Shown in pieces: positions 8,567 to 15,717 of a DNA stretch of 64,000 nt; the stretch's first letter is position 1; each line of letters starts with the position of its first letter. Source of the DNA: Pseudomonas sp. S31 (lineage in GTDB: Bacteria; Pseudomonadota; Gammaproteobacteria; Pseudomonadales; Pseudomonadaceae). The DNA is taken from assembly GCF_016648105.1 (NCBI RefSeq), contig NZ_JACVVE010000003.1:124001-188000 (forward strand), given 5' to 3'. The notes beneath the pieces are model-generated. The model worked only from the letters and a program-made list of their open reading frames with translations, ran no database searches and had not been told where the DNA came from. The translations under genes and the position numbers were made by a program.

Positions 8567-9040
8567 TTAGGTCGGATCGGCCTTTAAATAGCGACGGATA
8601 GTCGCCTCAGACAAGCCCAAATGGGCTGCGATTCGGGTGACCGGCATACCGGCCTCCCTCAATCGTCTAGCCTCCACTGCCTTCGCAGCAGCATCAGGAC
8701 GAGCCGGTCGCCCGGTTGGTTTACCGGCCTCAGCGAGCAGTGCTTTGACCTCAAGGCTGAATTCTCTCTCGCCAACCTTACTCAGCTGCTTTGACACACG
8801 CCTGATGCCATCACGGAAAGATTCACCATTCTGCACAGCGGCCACCATCAACAGCAGCGCAGGTGTGTCCAGATCAAGAACAGAGGCGAGCCGACCCAGA
8901 ACGTCTAACCGTATGTTGATACTTCCTTGCTCAATCTGACTTATGTGAGAGCGCCCGATGCTACCCAAGTCCTCTTGAGACAATCCCCGCATCCTACGAA
9001 GGCCGCGAACCACGACAGCCAGAGCCTCTGCCGCCTCCAT
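8567..9040 (-). CDS. XRE-type HTH regulator with second C-terminal HTH
   Basis: A 157-aa DNA-binding protein. The N-terminal XRE/lambda-repressor helix-turn-helix is RRMRGLSQEDLGSIGRSHIS with QIEQGSINIRLDVLGRLASVL. A linker is followed by a resolvase/Hin-like HTH (EAGMPVTRIAAHLGLSEATI, then RRYLKAD). The ATG at 9040 was preferred to the longer frame because the XRE domain starts right after it. It is divergent from the three-gene plus-strand cluster starting at 9256, and a perfect 9-bp inverted repeat lies in between. It is paralogous to the gene at 10679-11149, with the same double-HTH architecture. Likely a local repressor of the neighbouring small genes. Confidence 0.85.
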   Translation of the reverse strand: MEAAEALAVVVRGLRRMRGLSQEDLGSIGRSHISQIEQGSINIRLDVLGRLASVLDLDTPALLLMVAAVQNGESFRDGIRRVSKQLSKVGEREFSLEVKALLAEAGKPTGRPARPDAAAKAVEARRLREAGMPVTRIAAHLGLSEATIRRYLKADPT

Positions 9041-9084
9041 TGCCGTATCCCCGCTCAAAACCGAGGATAAAGCCACAACAAAAC

Positions 9085-9120
9085 CAATCATAAAACACAT
9101 GAATCTAGTCGTTATGATTG
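9085..9120. promoter_or_regulatory. Inverted repeat, candidate XRE operator
   Basis: CAATCATAA (9085-9093) and TTATGATTG (9112-9120) are perfect 9-base arms separated by 18 bases. They lie between the XRE regulator start (9040) and the divergent gene at 9256. Half-sites of this size and spacing suit a dimeric or tetrameric XRE repressor. No consensus is known to me for this family. Confidence 0.5.
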
Positions 9121-9255
9121 ATTCTAGGCGACCACAGGTGTTTAATGCGCCCAGCTGAGAGCCAACGCTGCGCGCGTGCTGGTCAGCTAGCCAAGTGCCA
9201 GCAGGCTAGAACTGCATCGCTGGCAATTCATGAAAATGGTTGAGGAGAAAGCCTC

Positions 9256-9648
9256 ATGGCTACTGAGGATATGATCCGTTTTTTGAATGCCCCACGCACA
9301 CCTCTTGAGGGCGTTCCGACCGAAGAGGAAGCCCGCAGCATCGTGTCGAAACGCTATCCAGGCCGGCCCTACTGCATCGTGGAGCAATGGACGGTGTTTG
9401 AGATCGAGATCACACCAGAGGAGACGACCAAGATCCAAGCAAGAGGCCAGCTCCCTCTCTTGCTGTTCTCCCACTCAGTAGTCGAGGACAGTGAAGGTCG
9501 GTTTGACGCTGGCGACTTTGTGCGCTCAAGCATGTGCGTGGCTTTCGAGGAAGGGGTGTTCTTTGAAACCAGGAACACGGTCTACGTCCTTCAAGGCCCA
9601 GGGCATAAGCAGCTCGCGACGTTGCAAGAAGTGTTCGCCATCACCTGA
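9256..9648 (+). CDS. Small hypothetical protein, DUF6957-like
   Basis: A 130-aa soluble protein, RBS GAGGAG upstream, starting MATEDMIRFLNAPRTPLEGV. The middle and end (RYPGRPYCIVEQWTVFEIEI, FSHSVVEDSEGRFDAGDFVR, TRNTVYVLQGPG) match my memory of a family of small Pseudomonas island proteins named DUF6957; this assignment is tentative. The C-terminal half resembles the gene at 10152 (GRF-DG--R-S--V). First of three plus-strand genes between two XRE regulators. No enzymatic motif is visible and the function is unknown. Confidence 0.75.
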   Translation: MATEDMIRFLNAPRTPLEGVPTEEEARSIVSKRYPGRPYCIVEQWTVFEIEITPEETTKIQARGQLPLLLFSHSVVEDSEGRFDAGDFVRSSMCVAFEEGVFFETRNTVYVLQGPGHKQLATLQEVFAIT

Positions 9649-9663
9649 TTAGACCCAACATCC

Positions 9664-10122
9664 GTGGATCCAGAGCTTCAAATGTTCAGAACAAACGTAA
9701 CCGACATGGTGGGTATCCCAGGCATGTTTGGCGAAGGTCAATGCAACTGGAACCAGGTGTCTCGGATACTGCGAACTCACTGGTATCACCTCACGCTGCA
9801 GCATTACCAGGAGGGTCGCACTTACGAGGCCACACTTATGGTCGACAGTGAGCCAAGGCTGCAGGAGATCCTGCTTGGCCAAGACGATGACCTAAAGGTA
9901 ACGGATGTCCTAGTCGTAACCCCATCTCATATGAACGGCACGACCGGCTGGCGGATGGAAACTCTGGTTGAAGCGACCCTGGGTGAAGACGAAAACGAGT
10001 GCTCTGTGTGCCTACTTGAAGTGGAAAACGGCGCCGTCTATCACAGCTCACATGTCGCGGGCTTCGATCCTGATTCGCTGAAAAACCTTTATCCGATCTA
10101 CCGAGCCAGCATGATCCGCTGA
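9664..10122 (+). CDS. Hypothetical protein (152 aa)
   Basis: Not recognised. An acidic soluble protein with a GTG start 15 bases after the preceding stop and the sequence MDPELQMFRTNVTDMVGIPG. It contains many D/E residues (LGEDENECSVCLLEVENGAV) and no membrane segment or signal peptide. The tight spacing on the same strand suggests cotranscription with the DUF6957-like gene, and the next gene starts about 30 bases after its stop. Confidence 0.65.
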   Translation: MDPELQMFRTNVTDMVGIPGMFGEGQCNWNQVSRILRTHWYHLTLQHYQEGRTYEATLMVDSEPRLQEILLGQDDDLKVTDVLVVTPSHMNGTTGWRMETLVEATLGEDENECSVCLLEVENGAVYHSSHVAGFDPDSLKNLYPIYRASMIR

Positions 10123-10151
10123 CCGAGCAAAGGCCGGAATGGAGCACACTA

Positions 10152-10619
10152 ATGTCCCAAGTACGTCTGAGTTTTCACACTAAGCGGCTCTCCGACTTTG
10201 ATCTCAAACGCATTGCCAAAGCAGAGGCCCAAGGCTTCAATACGCCCGTCACCGCATACCTGTGTGGTGCATTTATCCAAGCACACACGGCCATCGGCAT
10301 CGTGTTCGACCATCCTAGGAAAACCCCATATGGGCGCTTTGAAGATGGTCACCACATTCGCACCTCAAATATCGTTAGGGCGCAGGTGGAGGGGCGGTTT
10401 TGGGTGCTGGAGACTCTCAACTCAAGGTACGTCTTAGCAACTTTTCGCAAAGGCTTTGGACGGAGGAGCTTGCGTGAGTATCTGAAATTCTGGACAGAGC
10501 TTAGTCACCAGCCCCAGGCGCTCACCAGTAGCGAGAGCGCTGAGGGTCGCCTAGGGTTGGGACAGGTAGACACAGTCATGGGGGGTCACATGCATCTACG
10601 TGAAGAAGACTGGATCTGA
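10152..10619 (+). CDS. Hypothetical protein related to the DUF6957-like gene upstream
   Basis: A 155-aa protein with GGAG about 7 bases before the ATG. Residues about 60-100 (GRFEDGHHIRTSNIVRAQVE, FWVLETLNSRYVLATF) parallel the GRFDAGDFVRSSMCVAFEEG / TRNTVYVL segment of the gene at 9256, so the two are probably distant paralogues. The N-terminus differs (MSQVRLSFHTKRLSDFDLKR). Third gene of the plus-strand cluster. It converges with the second XRE regulator. Function unknown. Confidence 0.7.
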   Translation: MSQVRLSFHTKRLSDFDLKRIAKAEAQGFNTPVTAYLCGAFIQAHTAIGIVFDHPRKTPYGRFEDGHHIRTSNIVRAQVEGRFWVLETLNSRYVLATFRKGFGRRSLREYLKFWTELSHQPQALTSSESAEGRLGLGQVDTVMGGHMHLREEDWI

Positions 10620-10651
10620 AGCGCTCCCGAGGGGACGCGGGTACGAGCGCT
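10620..10651. terminator. Possible convergent terminator hairpin
   Basis: AGCGCTC (10620-10626) and GAGCGCT (10645-10651) are perfect 7-base arms with a GC-rich loop. They lie in the short gap between the stop of the plus-strand gene (10619) and the stop of the minus-strand XRE gene (10679). No T run, so only weak support as an intrinsic terminator. Confidence 0.35.
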
Positions 10652-10678
10652 GGAGGCCGGGCGATAGACCAACGTGTC

Positions 10679-11149
10679 TCACCCCTTTTGCCAGTATCGC
10701 TGCACCGTAGACGAAGGTATCCCAAGCTTATGGGCTGTTTCTTTCTGAGTCAGCCCAGAAGCTTTACACGCGAGCACGGCTTCAAGTCGCTCCTGAGAGA
10801 TCTGAGCACCTGAAGGCCGAGACCTGAGCTTTCCATCCTGGAACTCACTATCCAAGGCATCCATCACGCCCAGGGAGACTAGCTCCTTGAGCTCCAGTTC
10901 GATCTCGCGAAGAACTGAGTCGTTAGGCACATCATTACGGAGCGCAGTCGCAAGGACGAGGAGAGTTACAGGCTTGACGTTGAGCACGTTCGCTACGGCT
11001 TCGAGCGTCTGGAGCGTCACGCTGACCTTGCCGTTCTCCAGGTTAGCAATGTGAGTCGGATTTATGCCTTCGGAGAAGTGCTCCGTCTTGCGCTCGCGAG
11101 CGCGCCTGAGCACCCGCAGAACGGCAGCCAGTGAATCCCTGGAGTCCAC
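10679..11149 (-). CDS. Second XRE-type regulator with C-terminal HTH
   Basis: A 156-aa paralogue of the 8567-9040 regulator: an N-terminal XRE domain (SLAAVLRVLRRARERKTEHF, INPTHIANLENGKVSVTLQT) and a C-terminal Hin-like HTH (GLTQKETAHKLGIPSSTVQR). The open frame extends to 11326, but GGAGG seven bases before the GTG at 11149 and alignment with the paralogue place the start there. The DNA just upstream shares a 15-base block with the upstream region of the paralogue. Divergent from the membrane protein gene at 11375, which it may control. Confidence 0.82.
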   Translation of the reverse strand: MDSRDSLAAVLRVLRRARERKTEHFSEGINPTHIANLENGKVSVTLQTLEAVANVLNVKPVTLLVLATALRNDVPNDSVLREIELELKELVSLGVMDALDSEFQDGKLRSRPSGAQISQERLEAVLACKASGLTQKETAHKLGIPSSTVQRYWQKG

Positions 11150-11168
11150 GAAAATGCCTCCGACAAAT

Positions 11169-11183
11169 CCGAGGATAAAGCCA
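11169..11183 (-). repeat. 15-bp block shared upstream of both XRE regulators
   Basis: CCGAGGATAAAGCCA occurs here and at 9061-9075, each time 20-35 bases before the proposed start of an XRE-type paralogue. On the coding strand it reads TGGCTTTATCCTCGG. It could be a shared promoter or operator element, or ancestral coding DNA retained from a longer N-terminus. Confidence 0.5.
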
Positions 11184-11374
11184 GATTGTCCAAACCCATT
11201 CCATCTAATATATTCTGCATAGGGTGTGGCGAGGTGATATCGCAGGCAGGATGAGCGACACCTCGCTGGCGGGTAGCGCTCTGCTTTCGGGCCTATTCCC
11301 GTTGAGGGAGACGAGGTCGACAGCATGGCGAGCCGCGCAGCCCACCTGCACCTATCGTGAAAAGGAACGTTGTA

Positions 11375-11932
11375 ATGAAGTTCGATTGCGTCAAAGTTAC
11401 TGGAAAAGTTGATTACGTGAGATCTGTAAACCCAATGAATGGCGGTTACAAGGCGAATGTAAGCATAAACGGATCTGTCATTCCCAAGCTGCAGATGACA
11501 AACAAGCTTTACGAAGAGTTAGAGGTTGGAGAAAATGTCACGCTGTATGGCATTTTTAAAAATGAGAAGGACAAGGAAAAAAACACAGGCGTCCTATACG
11601 GGCTGGCTAACCAGGGTGGCAACAAGTTCTTTGCGACAAGCATGCGGTTTTCAGTCCCGCTGGTCATCTTGATTACTGCCGCAATCGCAGCGGCGATTAT
11701 GTTCGTGGTGGGCTGGTGTGCCTCACTTTTCGTGGTCGCATGGCTGTTTGGGAAAGAGTTCGATGGTTTGTACACACTAACGACAAACCTTGCTATTGCA
11801 GAAGCTGCGCTTGTTGGAGGTTTCTTCATCTGGAGAGCCTGGCTGATGGTGAAATCGACTGCCAATCCTGAGGCCTGGCCCCATATGGATGCGACTACGC
11901 TTTCGAGTCGTTTTAGCAAATTTCATAAGTAA
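11375..11932 (+). CDS. Hypothetical two-TM membrane protein
   Basis: Not recognised. 185 aa, start ATG 11375 with AAGGAA about 8 bases upstream (a GTG at 11357 is also in frame). The N-terminal about 90 residues are soluble and beta-rich (MKFDCVKVTGKVDYVRSVNP, ENVTLYGIFKNEKD), possibly an OB-like fold. Then come a hydrophobic segment VPLVILITAAIAAAIMFVVG continuing into WCASLFVVAWLF, and a second helix near IAEAALVGGFFIWRAWLMV. GC content is lower than in core genes. Divergent from the second XRE gene. Confidence 0.7.
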   Translation: MKFDCVKVTGKVDYVRSVNPMNGGYKANVSINGSVIPKLQMTNKLYEELEVGENVTLYGIFKNEKDKEKNTGVLYGLANQGGNKFFATSMRFSVPLVILITAAIAAAIMFVVGWCASLFVVAWLFGKEFDGLYTLTTNLAIAEAALVGGFFIWRAWLMVKSTANPEAWPHMDATTLSSRFSKFHK

Positions 11933-11975
11933 GCTGCCGTGGGTCGTCATAGTGCGAAGCGTCTACCTCCCACCA

Positions 11976-12108
11976 CTTGCGTGAACGCAAGCGGAGCGCG
12001 CAGGCGTGACGGATGAAAGCCCGCCAGGGCCGGGACGCAGCTTGCCTGCGGCCTGGTTCACGCTAGCCGTCTGCCGCAGGCAGCACGTCCAAATCCAACC
12101 AGGAGAAG
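11976..12108 (+). repeat. Leader repeat copy A: structured element upstream of a small ORF
   Basis: Positions 11987-12108 are about 87 percent identical to 15597-15717. The shared unit contains three short hairpins: GCCC-GCCA-GGGC (12019-12030), CGCAG-CTTGC-CTGCG (12036-12050) and CTGCC-GCA-GGCAG (12071-12083). It ends with AACCAGGAGAAG, the ribosome site of the following small ORF. An extra hairpin CTTGCG-TGAA-CGCAAG (11976-11991) precedes copy A. Bases that differ between the copies fall mainly in loops or keep the stems, as expected for a transcribed structured leader. May belong to a class of leaders seen before genes on integrative elements; I cannot name it with certainty. Confidence 0.7.
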
Positions 12109-12348
12109 ATGATGCAGGACGACAAAGACGACACCGTTTACTGCAACATCCGAATGCCCGTCGCTCAAGGTCGGCATCTGCTCCAGGTCGTGAATGCCCT
12201 CAGGGAATCCCAAGCCCTACCGAGCTTGGATCGCGTGCTTCAGGACATGCAGTACGAACTCATCATGGGAATCGACATTGTCGAGAATCCACCCTCCTGG
12301 GGCACTGGTAGCAGTGGAAGCGATCACAAAGGCCCAAGAGGTTGCTAA
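12109..12348 (+). CDS. Small hypothetical protein (79 aa) behind leader repeat A
   Basis: Starts ATGATG directly after AGGAGAAG; either ATG may be used. Sequence MMQDDKDDTVYCNIRMPVAQ continues with GRHLLQVVNALRESQALPSL and DRVLQDMQYELIMGIDIVE, then a Gly/Ser-rich tail. Predicted short alpha/beta fold. The same 5' region plus a decayed form of this ORF recurs at 15597-15831. Family not recognised, but the strong ribosome site, leader and duplication argue for a real gene. Confidence 0.65.
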   Translation: MMQDDKDDTVYCNIRMPVAQGRHLLQVVNALRESQALPSLDRVLQDMQYELIMGIDIVENPPSWGTGSSGSDHKGPRGC

Positions 12349-12414
12349 GCGCGTGTCGATTCTCTATACCCATTAGGAAAGGACAGCAGACAGGTCATGT
12401 CTGCGTCCTATCGA

Positions 12415-12525
12415 TCATTTCTTGGGCGGCGGTGGCGGTGGCGGTGACTTCGGAAGGTCTTTGCCATGATCCTTAACGTAGCGCATTGGCGGCGGTGGAG
12501 GCGGTGGCGGCTTCTGATTGCTCAC
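12415..12525 (-). CDS. Proline-rich microprotein (36 aa) overlapping the membrane protein gene
   Basis: A frame from GTG 12525 to TGA 12415 encodes MSNQK, eight prolines, MRYVKDHGKDLPKS, seven prolines and KK. AGGAG lies about 10 bases upstream. Its first 17 codons overlap the end of the upstream 196-aa membrane protein gene in another frame, suggesting translational coupling. Two polyproline tracts flank a charged core, as in short adaptor or SH3/EVH1-type ligands. I recall similar proline-rich short ORFs behind membrane proteins in other Pseudomonas, but cannot verify this. It could also be a chance product of repetitive CCG/CCA codons. Confidence 0.5.
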   Translation of the reverse strand: MSNQKPPPPPPPPMRYVKDHGKDLPKSPPPPPPPKK

Positions 12526-13063
12526 GTTTAGTAAACTCCTGCTGGTAGGTGTAAAACGGAACGAAGGACAATACCGAAAATATTATAGTCAAGGTTACGT
12601 AATTTGCTAACGAAACGAGCTTCGCACCACGCTTGTCGTTGTTCATCGTATTTACGGTTGCCCCTTCGATGTAGTAGTTCAGGATTATGGCCTTGAAATA
12701 GGTTTCTGCATCGTCGTCATTTTCTCCGTGCGCTGCAAAATGCTTCTCTGCTTCAGCCCTGTACTTCTCCAGCTCGGTCAAGGTAGGCAGACCCCTGTCA
12801 AAGTCACGCAATTGCCACGATGACCGAAAATAATATGCGCCGCAAAGTAAAGTAAACACAGCCGACAGGTAGAAGATCCAGAATGCGATACCAGCGAAGC
12901 CATCTTCTGAGCCTGGCGCCTTGCCTAACATGTAAGATAGGAATGAAAGTAATACGCCTAGCATGGCAAGGGGAAGGTTAAGTCTTGAGATCAGTTTTTC
13001 TTTACGCTCCAGCTCGTAGAAGTAAATCTTCTCATAAAAAACAAATCTTGCTGTGTCGTCCAT
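12473..13063 (-). CDS. Multi-pass membrane protein of unknown function (SLATT-like layout)
   Basis: 196 aa; start ATG 13063 with GAGAGG five bases upstream (the frame extends four codons further). An N-terminal charged helix (MDDTARFVFYEKIYFYELER) is followed by two close TM segments (LPLAMLGVLLSFLSYML; FAGIAFWIFYLSAVFTLLCG), a cytoplasmic charged helix region with AEAEKHFAAHGENDDDAETY, and a third TM (YVTLTIIFSVLSFVPFYTY). This layout recalls SLATT-type membrane proteins proposed as defence effectors, but no signature confirms that. The C-terminus overlaps the proline-rich microprotein gene. Possible two-gene unit. Confidence 0.7.
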   Translation of the reverse strand: MDDTARFVFYEKIYFYELERKEKLISRLNLPLAMLGVLLSFLSYMLGKAPGSEDGFAGIAFWIFYLSAVFTLLCGAYYFRSSWQLRDFDRGLPTLTELEKYRAEAEKHFAAHGENDDDAETYFKAIILNYYIEGATVNTMNNDKRGAKLVSLANYVTLTIIFSVLSFVPFYTYQQEFTKREQSEAATASTAANALR

Positions 13064-13169
13064 TTGGCCTCTCACTGAATAAATAAGCCTGACTCATTTT
13101 ACTCTGGCTTGGCGAGAGCATGAGCTGGCCAATTTGCTGATCCTCTAAGGGCCAGTAAGTCCATTCAAG

Positions 13170-13433
13170 TCAGAAATCAGCGTCCCAAGCGTTCATCACT
13201 TCATTCGCGCTCCCAAGCCAGCGAAACTCAGGGCGCTGTATGGCAGCCGCAACCTGCCGGCTCCCATTCCCCTCCACTCAGGACGATAAGCTCTCGACGC
13301 CCTCGGTGAACAGTCCTGCAGTTGCCACAGCGAATTGGCCCGTTCCCACCGATTGTAGGCACACGTACCGTACTGCAGCTCCGTTGGACAGCCGACGCCA
13401 AGCAATAACCTCAATGCAGTCCTGCGCATTCAT
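13170..13433 (-). pseudogene. Small hypothetical gene interrupted by an in-frame stop
   Basis: From ATG 13433 (AGGAGGG 13 bases upstream) the frame gives MNAQDCIEVIAWRRLSNGAA and ends at TGA 13278-13280 after 51 residues. In the same frame it then continues coding-like for 35 more residues (VEGNGSRQVAAAIQRPEFRW) to TGA at 13170. A TGG-to-TGA change at the internal stop would explain it. Total length of about 87 residues fits small Pseudomonas hypothetical proteins. Overlapping frames on the plus strand lack ribosome sites. Confidence 0.5.
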
Positions 13434-13611
13434 AGCAACCTCACAACCCTCCTGGAAAGAAAATATGCCGTCTCAAATGATTTCAATTATGTCCATGTCC
13501 CATGCGCAGCTAAGATTCACCTTCGCCCAAGCTATAAACCACACACCGGCCCTAGTCTGATCAAGTTCAGGCGTTTCTGGACATCATGCCGGCGTGTGGA
13601 CTCTTCGGGAT

Positions 13612-15243
13612 CTAGAAACCGAATCGATACCACTTACTCGCCTTTATCATCGACCGGTGCTCGTCTGAAACAACGCTACCGTACTCAGGCTCAACGGCTG
13701 GTAACTCAGGTAAATTCGCTGCCGCGCGCAGCGTTAAGATCAGGGTACCGATGGCTTCTTGCTTCTCGAACTGCTGGAGCTCCGTAACGAACTCCTCTTC
13801 GGCCTTCAGGATGTCTTCGAGCGACGGCAAATGGGCATGAGGACGCTGCTTCACCAATGACTCACAAAGTGGCTCGAACGCTTCGTAAACAAAAGCTTCC
13901 TTTTCTTGCGCTTTGTACATATCACGCAGAAAGGCGGGCTTGATCTTTTCACACAAGCTTTTGCTGAAGATGATGACTTCATCCTCAGTGAGCAGGTAGT
14001 CGTTAACGAGAGGCTCAAGCAAGTCAGGCAGCATATCGACCATTTGCTTGGCATCATCGACAACAATGTAATCCATTAGAGCCTTGGAGAGCGCGCTCGC
14101 ACCAAGGCCAATCCCCAGCCCGCCCAGAGCACCACCGACCGCCGCTCCGACAGCCGTGCCAACCCCAGGGATTATTGAGCCTAGTGCTGCACCGCCTGCT
14201 GCTCCAGCTAATCCACCCGCCACACCCGAGGCATTGACTACAAGGTTTTTGCTCACCTGAGCCCAAGACACATTTTTGGAGAAGGCAGCTCGATAGATAT
14301 CCGGAGAGGTCATAAGAACAGTGACGACAGTACCCGATACGACATTGCTCCTCAGGGCCTTGGCTGCGTAATTACGCGCTGCCAATCCTTTCATCGCTTG
14401 GCCATTCATGGCTGAGGCGTATTGGATAATGAAGCGTTTGCCAAGTTGGGTTTTGAACATCGCATCGATGGCATTTTTGGCCACCACTTTCCCCACCCCT
14501 CCGATCAACCTTGTACGAAGCAACTGCGCTGTGAGCACCCCTGACAGCAGGGAAATACCACCCACTTTCAAACCCACTACCAGTGATGAACGTAGCGCCA
14601 CTTTGCTGTCAACGCCTTGTGCTTTTAGGGTCACGAAAGTGATGGCAAAAGACAGCGAGAAGGCGAAGGTCGTGGAGACGGCACGCGACTTGATGTCAAA
14701 AAGGATGCTGTCGACGTTGCCAGCTTTAGCGATATTTACCGCTTGCCTGTAGGTTATCGAGCCCTCCTTGACTAACTCCTGAGCACGAGCAGGGTCGGTT
14801 ACTCCTGGCACCTGCCCGTCCTGAATGCGTTTGCGCATCAACTCAATGGCTTGTTCGTATTGATCCTTGGGTACCTCTATGACCTGATCAGGATAGCGGT
14901 ACCGCCCCTTATCAAAGGCTGAGTTGATGGACTCTTGGGCACTTTGACAGTATTTGGTCTGGATCTTGACGCCGTCGACAATGCGGTCAGCACCATTGAG
15001 CTCGCGGGTTTTTCCTGTGAGTTCGACTTTACGCCCTTGCAGAACATCGTTAAGCGCGTTGGCATCTTCAGCGGCATAGCCGTGGCCGGTATTTTTCGTC
15101 CGGTAGTGATTGATGTTTGTCTGCTCGATACCAGCGGAGACGAGGGGCGCTGACAGGTGGCTCACGTCAACCTGTGCCTTTCGGTTTTTTGCTAGGAAAT
15201 CCAAGGTAAGGGGTTCGTGTTCGAGGGTGGCCAGCTCAGACAT
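13612..15243 (-). CDS. Large glycine-zipper membrane-associated protein, YeeR-like
   Basis: 543 aa. The N-terminal part has a conserved-looking block (TGHGYAAEDANALNDVLQGR, NGADRIVDGVKIQTKYCQSA, VIEVPKDQYEQAIELMRKRI, GQVPGVTDPARAQELV) that I associate with a widespread family often labelled inner membrane protein YeeR. It is followed by hydrophobic stretches (TTFAFSLSFAITFVTL; LVVGLKVGGISLLSG). Residues about 350-395 form a glycine zipper (GGLAGAAGGAALGSIIPGVG, AVGAAVGGALGGLGIGLGAS). A charged C-terminal region starts with DYIVVDDAKQMVDMLP. Function is unknown; the glycine zipper suggests membrane insertion or pore formation. The start overlaps the end of a small upstream frame by 8 bases. 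Confidence 0.8.
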   Translation of the reverse strand: MSELATLEHEPLTLDFLAKNRKAQVDVSHLSAPLVSAGIEQTNINHYRTKNTGHGYAAEDANALNDVLQGRKVELTGKTRELNGADRIVDGVKIQTKYCQSAQESINSAFDKGRYRYPDQVIEVPKDQYEQAIELMRKRIQDGQVPGVTDPARAQELVKEGSITYRQAVNIAKAGNVDSILFDIKSRAVSTTFAFSLSFAITFVTLKAQGVDSKVALRSSLVVGLKVGGISLLSGVLTAQLLRTRLIGGVGKVVAKNAIDAMFKTQLGKRFIIQYASAMNGQAMKGLAARNYAAKALRSNVVSGTVVTVLMTSPDIYRAAFSKNVSWAQVSKNLVVNASGVAGGLAGAAGGAALGSIIPGVGTAVGAAVGGALGGLGIGLGASALSKALMDYIVVDDAKQMVDMLPDLLEPLVNDYLLTEDEVIIFSKSLCEKIKPAFLRDMYKAQEKEAFVYEAFEPLCESLVKQRPHAHLPSLEDILKAEEEFVTELQQFEKQEAIGTLILTLRAAANLPELPAVEPEYGSVVSDEHRSMIKASKWYRFGF

Positions 15244-15550
15244 TCCGTGTTTCCAGAGGCATCAGGGATGGCAACTTGATACCACTGATGGACTGCTCAG
15301 GCAAATATTGAAGAGTGACAGGGCAATCCGATCTCTCCTGCCAGCGATAAGCTCCCAAATCATGTGCGTGGGCAAAGGCCTCACGACACCAGCGAGGACG
15401 TCCTCCTATCAACGAGCAGGTTGGTAAGGCATAAGGTTCGTCGTGTTGAATGCATGACTGAAGTCCCGCAGCGCGATGATGGTCTGCCAGAGTCCAACTA
15501 TCACTGAGACGAATGGGATGAGTATTGATTCGAGCGTCTCTGGGCCGCAC
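15236..15550 (-). CDS. Possible small upstream ORF coupled to the YeeR-like gene
   Basis: A frame of up to 104 aa (GTG start, weak ribosome site). Its second half (CSLIGGRPRWCREAFAHAHD, LGAYRWQERSDCPVTLQYLP) looks coding, and its stop overlaps the start of the 543-aa gene by 8 bases, which favours coupling. The first part overlaps another open frame with a hydrophobic segment (SILIPFVSVIVGLWQTIIAL), so the true start or a frameshift is unresolved. Confidence 0.35.
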   Translation of the reverse strand: MRPRDARINTHPIRLSDSWTLADHHRAAGLQSCIQHDEPYALPTCSLIGGRPRWCREAFAHAHDLGAYRWQERSDCPVTLQYLPEQSISGIKLPSLMPLETRNV

Positions 15551-15596
15551 AAATACCCACGCGTGCTATTGCGCTTTCGAACAGGCTTTGGGCTAT

Positions 15597-15717
15597 GCAA
15601 GCGGAGCGCGCAGGCGTGACGGATGAAAGCCCGCCAGGGCCAGGAAGCAGCTTGCTGCGGCCTGGTTCACGCCACCCGTCTGCCACAGGCAGAACGCCCA
15701 AATCAAACCAGGAGAAG
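15597..15717 (+). repeat. Leader repeat copy B
   Basis: Second copy of the structured leader at 11987-12108, with one base deleted and scattered substitutions. Hairpins are kept: GCCC-GCCA-GGGC, GCAG-CTTG-CTGC, and CTGCC-ACA-GGCAG, where the only change is in the loop. It ends in AACCAGGAGAAG like copy A. Same orientation, 3.6 kb apart, so the two copies are direct repeats flanking the membrane protein and YeeR-like cargo. Confidence 0.7.

Noticed and set aside
13196..13560. Open frames of 77 codons (minus) and 106 codons (plus)
   Set aside because: A different minus frame with a good ribosome site and protein-like text explains the region better.
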